A stretch of 64,000 bases of DNA, from the NCBI GenBank assembly GCA_024509875.1, contig JAMPIV010010562.1:124001-188000 (forward strand), read 5' to 3'. Positions 20,828 to 32,433 of the stretch are shown piece after piece. Origin of the DNA: Oreohelix idahoensis (lineage: Eukaryota > Mollusca > Gastropoda > Stylommatophora > Oreohelicidae). A model generated the notes under the pieces. It did not search any database. It was given only the letters and a program-made list of their open reading frames with translations, and was not told where the DNA came from. Both the position numbers and the translations under genes were made by a program. The stretch's first letter is position 1. Each line of letters starts with the position of its first letter.

Positions 20828-21155
20828 GTTCCGCAGCCAGAGGATACGTCAAGGCCTAAAATCCCACCCGCGGCAGACCCAAATAGAATAGTCCCAACTA
20901 AGATGGTTTGGCCCTGTCTGCAGAATGGGAGAAGATTGGCTACCAGGACAAGCATGGGAAACAAAAAGCCAGGGATCCAGACCTCCAGGACGACCCAGAG
21001 TCCGCTGGGAGGACAACATTAGACAATCTTTGAAGGACCGAGGACTAGAATGGAACCAGGCCAGGAAGAAGACAGCTGATAGAATGGTCTGGCGCACTCT
21101 CTTCCAAACCTCTACACCTCACCGTAGAAGGGGAACGACTAAGTAAGTAAGAAAG
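20828..21155 (+). pseudogene. 3' remainder of the interrupted RTE-like LINE
   Basis: After the second copy of GTTCC the sequence resumes the LINE frame with the conserved C-terminal region: LRWFGPVCRMGEDW, then PPGRPRVRWEDNI, then DRMVWRTLF, ending at about 21146. One in-frame TAG lies near 20893, just before the RWFG motif. The AAGTAAGTAAG tail follows. Together with 9950-12916 this shows that everything between 12917 and 20827 is a secondary insertion. Confidence 0.88.
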
Positions 21156-21295
21156 ACTATGGAGATCATCATACAATTTTCCTGATGTTTGTCTAGATTC
21201 ATCCCATGTGGTCCTAAGTCGTGCCGAAATGGTTTCCATTTAAGGCATTACATCAATGACAATATATTTTTGGATTGAACTAAAAGAAACCCGGA

Positions 21296-21345
21296 AAGAG
21301 AAGGAGAAGAAGAAGAAGAGGAAAAAGAAGAAGACGAACTCTTTG
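21296..21345. repeat. GAA-rich simple repeat
   Basis: An imperfect (GAA)n/(GGA)n purine tract between two LINE copies. Confidence 0.85.
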
Positions 21346-21466
21346 ACAGTCAGCATTTAAAAGCTAAGCCCTGAAATACTGTAAGCTCGTATAGCTAGTA
21401 TTGGGCATAATCCTGAGAAGGACTCTAGCTTCGTCATGATGTTCAGGATAGTTTCTGGTTATATTT

Positions 21467-22112
21467 CATCATCATCAGTTCCATCTCCACAATGAAGGTT
21501 GGCTGTAATGGATCTCCAACGTCTTCTGTCTCTTGTCTTAGTGGTGCACTCTGATAGACTTTTTCCTGTCCATCTCTTGATGTTATCTTCCCACTTATAG
21601 CGCTGTCTTCCCCTTGCACGTTTGCCTTCAACTCTCCCTTCTGTTATTGTCTTCTGCAAGGTGTTATGCCTTTTTATGTGGCCAAAGTATTTTAGCTGCC
21701 GAACTTTGACCTCCCTCATTAGTTCTCTTTTCATACTTAGATTTTCTAGGACCTCCTTATTTGTTTTCATCTCTTTTCATGAGATACGCCCAATTCTTCT
21801 ATATATCCACATTTCAAGAGCCTCAATTCTTTCTTCCAAATGCTTATTCATCGTCCATGTTTCTGCACCATACAGAAATGCAGAATATATATAACACTTT
21901 ATGATTCTAAGTTTTAATTTGTGAGATAACTGTTTGGATGTCAGTATATGTTTCATGTTGTTGAATGTAGCTTTGGCCATTCCTATTCTCTTCTTGATTT
22001 CTGTTTCACATCTGCCATCTTCTGTTATTATATGACTAATATATACGTAGCTCTTGACTTGTTCCAGGATTTTCCCATTTACGCTTATCTTTAATGTGGG
22101 TTTATCGTCTGT
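21467..22112 (-). mobile_element. 5'-truncated RTE-like LINE copy
   Basis: The minus strand encodes the thumb and C-terminal part of a LINE reverse transcriptase: TLKISVNGKILEQVKSY, FLYGAETWTM, VRQLKYFGHIKRH, RARGRQRYKWEDNI, DRRRWRSI. The frame shifts once, near 21771-21777. The 3' end carries a short GATGATGATGAAA tail. TTATATTT flanks both sides (21459-21466 and 22113-22120), a plausible 8-bp target duplication. The motif set matches RTE-type elements but is not the same family as the 10-kb copy. Confidence 0.8.
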
Positions 22113-22517
22113 TTATATTTAGCTGGAGACAAACTTCAGTTGTCAGCATAGTTTTTAGGGTACCAAGATTAAGATACTAGCAAATAAATCAAAGTCACTC
22201 ATAACATTAATTTTAATGTATAGATCAATTTACATGACACCAAAATACTTTGTAACCTTACGATCAATGTAAGTGTAACATACCCTTTAGAAACAATATT
22301 ACGGATCTGAGCTACTCACAATGCAGGTCTGACACAATGCACGTCTGACACAATACAGACGGTACCAGAGCAAGGAATACCTAGTAAAGACATGAACTTG
22401 TTTGCTCAGTGTGTTTGTTATCCATCTCTAGCGTCTTTTTCTCATGTCGTGTTCTTCTGGCACTTGTCTGGTTCGTGTCATCAGTTTCACATTACTGACC
22501 TTGTCATACCGCTACAA

Positions 22518-24343
22518 TAAATTAATATGAAACAAATATAAAGGTATGTTATCAGGCACTCGTAGCAAATAAAGAAGTAGAACACTAGACAACAGAAAAA
22601 CAACAAACATGAGTGGCTTACCCAGGATTTGAACCCTGGACCTTCCGTGCGACAACCCCTACTAGCCATGCAAGCGAATCACACTATCCTCCCTGCCATC
22701 TACGCATCACCAAAAATGATGTTTCAATGACAGGTCATTAGTGCGAACCGCAATACACGACACCGGAAGTCCACCATGGGCAGTTTAGCCAATTAATGAT
22801 GCAATCACTTCTGTTGTTTCCCTAACATGCAGTATAGGCCAGTCCAACAAGACAAGGACCTTAATACTGTGTCCAGTAAATGATAGTAGACTTAGAACAG
22901 TGAGAACAGGACAGAGGGTAGGATTGGTATTGTATAAACATTTATTACACATAAGGAAGGGAAACCCGAGGCCTGTAAACAGTAAATTAATATGAAACAA
23001 ATATAAAGGTATGTTATCAGGCACTCGTAGGAAATAAAGAAGTAGAACACCAGACAACAGAAAAACAACAAACATGAGTGGCTTACCCAGGATTTGAACA
23101 CTGGACCTTCCGTGCGACAACCCCGCCTAGCCATGCAAGCGAATCACACTATCCTCCCTGCCATCTACGCATCACCAAAAATGATGTTTCAATGACAGGT
23201 CATTAGTGCGAACCGCAATACACGACACCGGAAGTCCACCATGGGCAGTTTAGCCTATTAATGACGCAATCACTTCTGTTGTTTTCCTATCATGCAGTAT
23301 AGGCCAGTCCAACAAGACAAGGACCTTAATACTGTGTCCAGTAAATGATAGTAGACTTAGAACAGTGAGAACAGGACAGAAGTTAGGTTTGGTATTGTAT
23401 AAACATTTATTACACATAAGGAAGGGAAACCCGAGGCCTGTAAACAGTAAATTAATATGAAACAATTATAAAGGTATGTTATCAGGCACTCGTAGGAAAT
23501 AAAGAAGTAGAACACTAGACAACAGAAAAACAACAAACATGAGTGGCTTACCCAGGATTTGAACACTGGACCTTCCGTGCGACAACCCCGCCTAGCCATG
23601 CAAGCGAATCACACTATCCGCCCTGCCATCTACGCATCACCAAAAATGATGTTTCAATGACAGGTCATTAGTGCGAACCGCAATACACGACACCGGAAGT
23701 CCACCATGGGCAGTTTAGTCTATTAATGACGCAATCACTTCTGTTGTTTCCTTATCATGCAGTATAGGCCAGTCCAACAAGACAAGGACCTTAATACTGT
23801 GTCCAGTAAATGATAGTAGATTTAGAACAGTGAGAATGGACAGAGGGTAGGATTGGTATTGTATAAACATTTATTACACATAAGGAAGGGAAACCCGAGG
23901 CCTGTAAACAGTAATTTAATATGAAACAAATATAAAGGTATGTTATTAGGCACTCGTAGGAAATATAGAAGTAGAACACCAGATAACAGAAAAACAACAG
24001 ACATGAGTGGCTTACCCAGGATTTGAACCCTGGACCTTCCGTGCGACAACCCCGCCTAGCCATGCAAGCGAATCACACTATCCTCCCTGCCATCTACGCA
24101 TCACCAAAAATGATGTTTCACTGAAAGGTCATTAGTGCGAACCGCAATACACGACACCGGAAGTCCACCATGGGCAGTTTAGCCTATTAATGACGCAATC
24201 ACTTCTGTTGTTTCCCTATCATGCAGTATAGGCCAGTTCAACAAGACAAGGACCTTAATATTGTGTCCAGTAAATGATAGTAGACTTAGAACAGTGAGAA
24301 CAGGACAGAGGGTAGGTTTGGTATTGTATAAACATTTATTACA
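22518..24343 (-). mobile_element. tandem array of a tRNA-derived SINE, ~465-bp unit, about four copies
   Basis: GAGTGGCTTACCCAGG recurs at 22611, 23075, 23541 and 24005 (period 464-466). On the minus strand each unit contains a tRNA-like head: A-box-like GGATAGTGTGATTCGCTTGC and B-box GGTTCAAATCC, within a 465-bp monomer. The array is flanked by CATACCGCTACAA (22505-22517 and 24344-24356), a 13-bp direct repeat that looks like one target duplication for the whole array. The outermost left unit lacks a 33-bp block present at every internal junction. Hydrophobic ORFs here are shadows. Confidence 0.85.
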
Positions 24344-24356
24344 CATACCGCTACAA

Positions 24357-24788
24357 CCCTTTTATTTTAGGCAAGCACACTTTTATGAGTAAAATTCATA
24401 ACAAGTCTGTCGATATCATTAGATGGTTCGACAAGGCTCCTTGTTTGTCTGTTATATGTAGTCCTTAGTAACACAGGAAGTGACGTCATTGCCTCGAGGT
24501 GCAGTTCGGCAGACGTCAAAGTTGCCATCAGCAGTCGTGAGAGATTCGCTGCTAGGATTCTTCTTGTGAGTGACTTATGGCGAGTGGACGTATGTATCTG
24601 AGCTCCTGAGACTTATAGGATTTTGTGATATATTCCTATGTTGTACCATCACTGGTACATCAAGATCTTGTGTGAGGTGTACTAGATATCTTCATTTGAA
24701 AGGGGGTATGCATTCGTTGAACTGATTAAATAAAAATGTGTAAAACTGTCTTGGACAGTGTTCTAGCTATAGACGGTACAGAGCTATT
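24357..24788. other. non-coding spacer
   Basis: Unique-looking sequence between the SINE array and the next LINE; no feature recognised. Confidence 0.4.
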
Positions 24789-24801
24789 GATGACTGAATA
24801 T

Positions 24802-25354
24802 TCTTCTTCTTTGATCCTTAGCCACCTACCGTCAAAGCAGTCAGTGGCCATTACGCCTAGTGGCGTCTTGTAGGGCAACAACAAATTGATTCCACTTTAC
24901 TCGGTCTGTGGCCATCCTTCGTACAGTGCCCCAACTCTGGTTCATTCTTTGCATCTCTGCCAGGTTTTTTTTTGGTCGGCCTCTCTTTCGTTTTCCTTCA
25001 GGGGTTTAAAGCGTTGCTGTTTTTGTGATGGCATTGGGGTCTCTTCTGAGGACATTGCCAACCCAGCTCCAGCGTCTGCCAGCTATGGTGGTGTGCATGT
25101 CCTCTTGCTTGCTCCGAGTAAGCAGATCTTTGTTGGTGATGGTTTTTGGCCAAAAGATTCTGAGAATGTTTCTTTAGGCATGTTGTGTGAAAAGAGAACA
25201 ATTTCGACATTTCTTTCTCTGTAACTCTCCAGCATTCCGCACCATAGAGAAGCACAGAAAGCACACAGCTCTAATATAATCTTAATTATGTGCTTGTGCT
25301 GTATTGGGAGGACTTCCAGATGTTTTTTAGGCTAAAAAAGGCTGGTATTTTTTG
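24802..25354 (-). mobile_element. 5'-truncated LINE copy with a 13-bp target duplication
   Basis: The minus strand reads a decayed reverse transcriptase C-terminus (LSVLLYGAECWRVTEKEMSK, then a frame change, then a PEGKRKRGRPKK-like block). GATGACTGAATAT flanks it exactly (24789-24801 and 25355-25367). The 3' end on the minus strand is a (GAA)n-like AAAGAAGAAGAA tail. Several frameshifts make it a pseudogene. Confidence 0.85.
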
Positions 25355-25380
25355 GATGACTGAATATGTTATGCCATAAG

Positions 25381-25603
25381 TGTCGTAGATTTTCGATAGG
25401 TGAATAAGAACAATGTTAAGTCCCTTCTGAATAGAACTGACAAAGTTGATGACTCAGTGCGAGATAAGGTAAACAGATAGATTTCACTAGTGAGTTGGTG
25501 AAAAAGGTAAAGTCTGTCCCTGGATGTGAGAAAAAAACGTCTCTAGCCCAGCCTATCGGTTACGACTAAAATGTAAGGTTGTTCCGACAGTTCCCTTTCT
25601 ATA

Positions 25604-25675
<72 letters not shown>

Positions 25676-27972
25676 TGTATCCACCACTCACATACACACA
25701 CACAGATAAGTGACGACACTTAGACGCACAAACGTGATAACTATACTAATGTAATGTGGATGTTGGGACGAGCTGACCAACGCAGTAAATACAGTTTATG
25801 TAAAAAAATTTTACCATAAAGAAAAACTTCACAATATATATATTTATCATATATCGAATATTTAAAAAAACATCATAGGGGTACATAATTAATAAAGAAA
25901 TAGACCCATAAGTACTATCTCCACCCCCTGTTGAGACAAGATCCCACAAAGAGAAGTTAATTAACCCCTAAAAGGTCAAAAGGATAACACTATGGTATAG
26001 ACTATGACTATACTATAAAGAACAGAGTATTTACGTTAGTCTATTCTGAAATTGAACAGTATTAGCAAAACACAGTAAGAAATATACAAAGTGAGTACAT
26101 GGATTACTCAATAACAGAATTACTCATTCCTGCTTTCTTTCTTTCAATACAGCCGGGGCCACGTTCATTCGTTCTTACCTAATACAGGATTTGCAACTTC
26201 TGGAAACAATCTTTAGGACACACAGCAAATCCAGTGTTATTTTGGCAAAGAAAACCCCAGCTCCTCAAAGACAGATTAAATCCACTTCTCCGGGGAACGT
26301 TCACTTTGTTACTTTTATTTTCGGATTTCTTTTTATGTCACATTAATTAGTCCATTTAATAAGTGCTCACAGTGTCAGTAGCTTGAGATTTCCAGTACAT
26401 AGGATGTCAGGTCGGTAACTTCTCCCAGTATAACAATTACTTGTCACTCCAAAAATGGTCAAACGTCGGGAAATGTTAATGTTGGTGATGTCGCCACAAC
26501 GGGCTGAATGTAAATGAAATTGGGAAAAAGAAATCTGGATCTATAGGCCCAGTCCCAAAGTCACTCTTAAGGTTCTTTGGGTTGGTACTCTGTCTCTTTC
26601 TTGGTGTAAACACGAAGCTAGACAGGGTTACCTTGAAGACCCAGATACTAAGTAAAAATGTTCTTTATATGGTTATTCTCAGATTTATATGGAAGTCGCT
26701 GGTAGGTTTTGGGTATGTAACCCAGACTGTGTAAAGAAGAAAAAATACAATTACTTAGCCATAACATAGTATTCTCAATCCTATCCTTAACCCGCGTAAA
26801 ATATAATATATTTATCCACTTCGGTTATTTAACTTTAATTGAAACTACAAGCCTAGGGTTTAAAAACTCCCGTGAAGTAAATTCTAGTCATTTACCAAAT
26901 TAATCATCAGGAATTAGAAATCAATATATATTTCTTCAATACTCATAATGAACAGTTCATTTACTAGTTGATTAAAATATCCCTTACTGGTTAAATAGCA
27001 ATTAATTAAATTGACGCTACAGCCGGAACAATTTAGCTGTAACTCATATTAATTCGCTAGTCAATTAGCACAGTACATCCTAGTGAAATATAATGATGGA
27101 CTTAACCATTAAATCACTCAAACTTCTATTATAATATTTACCGCAAACACAGAAATTGAACTACCCCAAATCTAAAATACTAAGAAATCCACTATAACAA
27201 TGGTTTCAGAAATCGAAGCTAGCAGGTTCTGGAAAAATCTGTGGGTACTGAATAATGGGTTTTAAAGGCAGATATTAAAATGGTAGAAAAGTCGCTGACC
27301 AGTGTTACACATAACACCTTTGGGGATTTCTGTGTTCAGTTCTGAATCAGAGGAAAAATTGACACTTTTACCGCTAGCAGACTCTGGCAATCGAGCGAAA
27401 CCCGTCCTTTGATCTTCGTCGTTCTGTACCTTAAATACGTTTCACGAACGAATGGATTCAGGGAGGGGGGAATTGTAATTTATCTCCCCTTCTTTCAGAT
27501 TCTCTCCCCCTTATACTCAGATTAATTCATCCTGATCAATGTCTAAGGAAAAATACGTTTCAACTTATCGCCCCCTTGGTTTTTCTTCATTTAGCTTATC
27601 TAACCATTCTCTACAAATCCACCATCCCGTCCCCTCTCTACGCGTTCCGTTTACCTGTCTGATTGCAAACATTTCTTGTATTTTATACGACATAGAGAAA
27701 AGAAAATGTGCATGACCAAATTAAGAGTTTGCCATATATAAAGAAGTGAAGAGGTCTGCGTTTAACAAATAGGTTTGTTAGTAAACATTCCTAAGGCAGA
27801 TAGAAAAAAATAAAATAAAATAAGCATGCTAAATTAAGAAAGAGACAGATATCGGAGTGTAGGAGGGTTTTACGTTAACAAACCGTGCATGGCTCATAAT
27901 GAAGCCGGTGAAAGACAGGTGGAAGAAAAATGAAGATGTATGAAATCTATTTTCATAATATCCTCTGCCACA
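25381..27972 (-). repeat. 2.6-kb LTR (3' LTR of the minus-strand element at 27973-29860)
   Basis: On the plus strand it starts TGTCGTAGATTTTCGATAGG and ends CTCTGCCACA. On the minus strand it therefore runs TGTGGCAGAGG...CTACGACA. Directly beside it, on the minus strand, is the purine-rich TTCAAGCGGGGACGTC (27973-27988), a likely polypurine tract, followed upstream by integrase and RNase H coding remnants. It aligns along its length with the solo LTR at 4081-6585. It contains an (AT)n tract. No second LTR of this element is seen, so the element is 5'-truncated. Confidence 0.8.
25616..25673. repeat. (AT)n microsatellite inside the LTR
   Basis: An uninterrupted TA dinucleotide run of more than 25 repeats. 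The solo LTR has a much shorter TA run at the equivalent place (about 4295-4322). Confidence 0.95.
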
Positions 27973-28013
27973 GACGTCCCCGCTTGAAGATGTGAAACCC
28001 TTTCATGTCTACT

Positions 28014-28140
28014 TTATGGAAATAGACTTCTTATATCAGTAGCTTCCGGGTGACTGTTTTCTTCACTCTCATCTTCCTCCTCCCTCGTTGTCCAATTCCT
28101 ACTCAAGAAGTCTGCTCCAACGTTTTCCTTCTCTGGAATG
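28014..28140 (-). pseudogene. RNase H C-terminal remnant
   Basis: The minus strand reads THTEYIPEKENVGADFLSRN, the conserved end of a Ty3/gypsy RNase H, in a different frame from the adjoining integrase. The whole RT and most of RNase H are deleted between them. Confidence 0.8.
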
Positions 28141-29821
28141 TATTCCGTATGCGTTTGAAAGAGTGTCGTCGAGTTTGACATTGTTGAAAGTTGCCGTTTG
28201 TTCGCAGTGGAAATTCCCTGCAACTATCGTCATCTTCGTCAACCTCGGTAGCCATGGCGACCGCCAGGAGATATTCGGAGGACGGCACCGGTCTTTCAAA
28301 GTATTTCTTTAACAGATTTACATGGTAGACCTTCTCCTTTCCTTTAATCAAGATCTGGTGCCTAGTTCTTGCGATCTTTTTAAGGACGATAAACGGCCCT
28401 TGCCATCCGATGCGTAGTTTGTTGTTCCCGGTTGAAAGTAGCAACAAAACTTTCTCTCCTGGTTGCAGTTCTCTTTCTTTCGCGGCTTTCCTGTATCGGT
28501 TAGCGTGCTTTGCGCGTGCTCGCTTAAGGTTGGTCGTTGTTAGATTCCATCTTAGTGTTAACCTTTCCTTTAATTCTGATACACATTTACTGGCTGAGAC
28601 GACTGTCTCATCATCCTTCTGGTCTGTCAAGGACCGCAGTAAGGCTTCTAGCGGCCCCTTAATAGGTCTGCCGAATAAAAAAATAGCTGAGGGAAATACT
28701 GTGGAAGTATGTGGGACTTCCCTGTAGCCGAATAAGGCTCCAGGAATAAAAAGGTCCCAATCTTCAGGTTTCTCATGTCCCAGTTTACTTAACATCATGG
28801 TGAGGCTTCCGTTGACACGTTCTACTAACCCACTTCCGGCCGGATTATAAGGGCTTGTGTAGATGTGCTGGTTCCTCAAAATCTTAACGATCTCATCCAT
28901 CAACAGGCTACGGTATTGGGATCCGTTATCCGTCAAAACTTGTTGAGGGAATCCCAACCGTGTAAATATCTGCACGAGGGCTTCTGCGACATGCTTGGAA
29001 TCCGTGCATTTTAGCGGTATAGCTTCTGCCCACAACGTGCATGTGTCGACTAAGGTCAGGATAAACCTTTGCCTTCTTTTAGTCCTTTCTTAGGGTCCTA
29101 AAATGTCGATTACAACCCGATCAAATGATGTTCACACTACTGACATTTTACCCTTGGAAACTGCTGGTGTCCGTTGCTTGATTGCCACCCGTTGGCACTT
29201 GATGCAGGATTTCACGTACTTGATAATATCAGAGTTCATTCCTGGCCACGAATAGTGAGTTGATATTCGCTGATTTGTGGCGTTCTGTTCCATATGTCCG
29301 CTAAAGGGAAGAGAGTGCCCCATTTCTAAGATTTGGCTTCTGTACTGTTTCGGTATTAGGAGCTGGTTATGCCCTTGTTCAGGGTTGCCTGTTCTACGAT
29401 AAAGTACGGCATTCTTAGAACAAATGTCCCCGTTGTGTCTGGGGTCCTTGGCCATCTGCAGTTTCCTAAAGCAGGGCTCTAAAGTAGGGTCCTTTTGTTG
29501 CGCCTCTTTAAGTTCCTTAGGTAACAAATTTGGCGCAGGCTCCCGTTCCTTCTTGGTTTGCCCTCTTGTTACTGTTGTCACAATTGGCTCTTTCGGTCTC
29601 CCAATAAACACATATCTACAGCCAAGTATGACTGGGTAGATCGGGTCCTCCATGATAGCCGCTTTGATCACACCTTTGACAAAATCAGAGTGTATCTCCA
29701 CCAATGCGATGGGATGCGTCATGGGTGCATCTCCTTTGAAAACTCCACAAAGTTTGACGGTGTCTTCTGTTTCTTGACCGGGTTTGACCAAGTGTCTTGC
29801 TACAATGCAATCGAAGGACAA
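28103..29821 (-). pseudogene. integrase with partial protease, two in-frame stops
   Basis: A single minus-strand frame is broken by nonsense codons near 29087-29092 and 29132-29134. It starts after the protease active site (VARHLVKPGQETEDTVKL; no DTG is visible upstream). The integrase zinc finger follows (GHSLPFSGHM, then CIKCQ), then the catalytic core: VIDILGP, LTDNGSQYRS and LVERVNG supply the D, D and E. C-terminal motifs GFPQQVLTDNGS, GPLEALLRSL and KLRIGWQGPFIVLKK match the intact family. After about 28180 the frame runs into unrelated translation where the RT should begin. Confidence 0.85.
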
Positions 29822-29860
29822 CTGTTAAGGTGGGATTTGAGAAGAGTGGTCGAGTAATCA

Positions 29861-30535
29861 TGCTGAGTTGTTATTTGAATGGCGTGAGTGTCCAACACAA
29901 AATTGTGTCAACCTTGAATAAAGTTAACAACTATTCTCGTGGCTGGTCCACAGACAAGTACATTTAATGACGGTCATCACATGAATGCATGGCAGTAATT
30001 CAATACATACATTAAAGCAGTCTCTTACAGTTAATAATGCATCGTCGCATGTCAGCCTACGTACTCGCAATGCCGGTGTAGTGAAAACTGACAGCTGGCG
30101 ATGAAAATATTTATAATAGTACTCCCTGAATTTCCTTCTTCATTAGGAACATACTCATCAATATCGGATGTTCAATTACTGTATCAGTAGAATTAAAGTG
30201 GCGACCTTCGGTTAATTAAGCCACATAGGAGAATCTGCAAACTTCAACCACTTTGGGAGTAGTAATAATCCACGTCTTGCTTGGACGGGTTTACACGACG
30301 AAAGGTCAAGAAGGACCGTTGCGTGCATAGTGGAGCGCCTTACTACGTCTTCCTATTATTAGTGACGTCTACACATAATCGCGTTTAATAAAAATGTCTG
30401 CTAGTGTAAAATACATCATGTTGTCCCCAGATAAATATGTTAGCGCGTAAATTTAAACTGGTAACAAATCTAAACGAGTCCAACATCTATATACATAAAT
30501 ATACCTGAACAAAATGTTAGCTGAGCGAATATTTC
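29861..30535. other. non-coding spacer
   Basis: Sequence between the truncated LTR element and the next LINE relic. I see no second 2.6-kb LTR copy, gene or repeat here. Confidence 0.4.
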
Positions 30536-30539
30536 CAGA

Positions 30540-31830
30540 GTCACAGTGTGATGTCTGAGCTGGTAGATCAACAACAGACATGATCTTTTCTCTCCGCCAG
30601 CTTGAGGAACAATCAAGAGAGCAGAAAAGGCCTTTAAATATCGTTTTTATAGACCTCACAAGGCAATTGACCTGGTTAGTAGAAATGTACTCTTCAAAAA
30701 CCTCCCGAAAATTGACTGCCCTGCTAAATTGCTGGAAATGATGAAGTCATTCCATGAAGGGAAATGTCCAATATGCTGGACGCACATCACAGCCCTATGA
30801 CATTCACAATGGCGTTAAACACGGGTTTTGGTTCCAACCTCTTTGGAATCTTCTTTGACTTACTCTTGAAACAAACATTCAGAGATGTAACTTAAGGAAT
30901 TTGCAATCACATTAGGTCACTATAAAAGACTTGTTATTCGCTGGTGACACTGCGATCGGCATTCAAAGTCAACAGCAGCTTCAGAGCGTCATGAATCGCT
31001 TCCCCCAAGCATGCAACAATTTTGTCCTCACAATAATTCTAAAGAAAACATGTGTACTGGATCAGGATGTAAATGTTGCACCATTTATCACTAACGATAA
31101 CGATGAATTGGCAGTGGTGCACCACTTCACATACCTGGGGTCTATCATCAATGACAAACTCTCACCGGACACAGAGATGGACAGTCGCATTTATAAAGCT
31201 GCTGCTACCTTTGCCAGCCTCACAACGTGTGTTTAGGGAAACTCCAAACTCACAATGAAGACCAAAGATGCGGTATATAACGTCTGTGTCACCAGCACAC
31301 TTCTAAATGACAGCGAGACATAGACAACCAATGCTAAGAAAGAAAGAAAAAGCTCAATACCTTCCATCTACAGTGTCTACGCCACATCCTCGGTATTTCG
31401 TGGAAAGACAAAGTAACGAATGTTGAGGTGTTGTCACGTGTTGGTCTTCAAAGCATGTACACACTACTTACCGCAGACTACACTGGCTTGGCATTATCTG
31501 CCGCATGGAAGATGGTCGCATCCCGAAAGATATCTTCTTCGATCAACTGGCAGATTGCAAAAGAACAGTTGAACGACCGCAGCTGAGATCCAAAGATGTG
31601 CGCGAGAGACATGAGGACACTGGACATAAATCCAGCAACCTGGGAGGATGAAGCTGCTGATCGCACCAAGTGGCGAAGCTTTCTACGGCGCCACCACAGA
31701 TTGGGCATAAAGAGGCTCACACAGCAAGCAGAAGAAAGGAGAAAACGTCGAAAGGAACACGAGGGAAATACGCAGCTGTGGGCTGTCACCTCAGGGGCAC
31801 ATTCCCATAGTCAGTTATGACAGAAGGGGC
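30540..31830 (+). pseudogene. degenerate LINE reverse transcriptase relic
   Basis: The plus strand reads, with several stops and frame changes: DMIFSLRQLEEQSREQKRPL, IVFIDL (motif A), a damaged catalytic box LLFAGDTAI (FAGD in place of FADD), FTYLGSIINDKLSPDTEMDS, RIYKAAATFASLT, then a C-terminal region with WEDEAADRTKWRSFLRRHH. This is an old copy of a different LINE lineage from the RTE-like copies. No target duplication was found. Confidence 0.8.
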
Positions 31831-31859
31831 AATCATTTTTGGACTGGATATTTAAATTG

Positions 31860-32360
31860 TTGTTTTCTTGATTAACTTATGTAAATAATAATTGTGAAGT
31901 GCCTGTCACACAACGGTGTCATGTTGTTGAAAGATGGAGTGAGTGTAAGTAAGGGTCACTGGCGTTATCAACACATGTTTAAGTTTACGTCAGGGATTCA
32001 GTTGTGTCTTACTTCATGTCAGCATTTGTGACGTGCGTGCGCATGGGTAAAGCATGTTTGGTGAACACAAGTCTGGGTGACTGAGTTAGTACCCGATTGT
32101 GACTAGAGACAGTCTGTGATTTGTGGTCGAGCTGTGTGCTCGTATTTTGTGACAGTGGGAAACCATAGCTGTGATTAATATAGTGATTATGGTATAGGTC
32201 CTATGTATTGTCGTATAGGCGATGCTTTTCCCACCTAGGAGTGTTCCTGGAGGAACTCTGGTAGTGTTCATGGAGAACATGTTCAGGTGATGAGTTGGTC
32301 CCGCCTTGGAGATACTGCGTTGTATATTTCCCGCTTTGTAGCTATGTTAGAGTAAACAAG
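31860..32360. other. non-coding sequence, nothing recognised
   Basis: No supported ORF or repeat precedes the TA microsatellite. Confidence 0.4.
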
Positions 32361-32362
32361 GC

Positions 32363-32363
<1 letters not shown>

Positions 32364-32427
<64 letters not shown>
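32364..32427. repeat. (TA)n microsatellite
   Basis: A TA dinucleotide run of about 32 repeats followed by TGTGTGTG. Confidence 0.95.

Positions 32428-32433
<6 letters not shown>

Larger units (their letters stand above)
9950..21155 (+). mobile_element. RTE-like LINE, interrupted by an LTR element at 12917-20827
   Basis: The element has a GC-richer 5' leader (GGTCCCAAGCCCGGATGAAA at about 10082), an apurinic-type endonuclease, a reverse transcriptase and a C-terminal segment that resumes at 20828 after the LTR insertion. The 3' end runs into short tandem repeats (AAGTAAGTAAG, about 21141-21151), as is typical of RTE elements. The 5' limit is approximate. The coding frame carries one in-frame stop between endonuclease and RT, and another early in the resumed 3' part, so this copy is inactive apart from the insertion. 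Confidence 0.85.
27973..29860 (-). mobile_element. decayed internal region of a Gmr1-like (IN-before-RT) LTR element
   Basis: The minus strand carries, in order, a partial protease, the integrase, and then directly the C-terminal end of RNase H, with the reverse transcriptase deleted. The order IN then RNase H shows that integrase precedes RT/RH here too. It is a distant relative of the intact element at 38405-55092 (compare GIIKAAVINEPIYPLILGCR there with GVIKAAIMEDPIYPVILGCR here). Confidence 0.8.

Noticed and set aside
22487..24063. Minus-strand hydrophobic ORFs resembling small membrane proteins
   Set aside because: They repeat with the 465-bp SINE unit and arise from AT-rich SINE sequence in more than one frame.
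4081..27972. A single giant element bounded by the two 2.5-kb repeats
   Set aside because: The two LTRs are strongly diverged and the left copy has its own target duplication ATGAC on both sides, so they are separate insertions.
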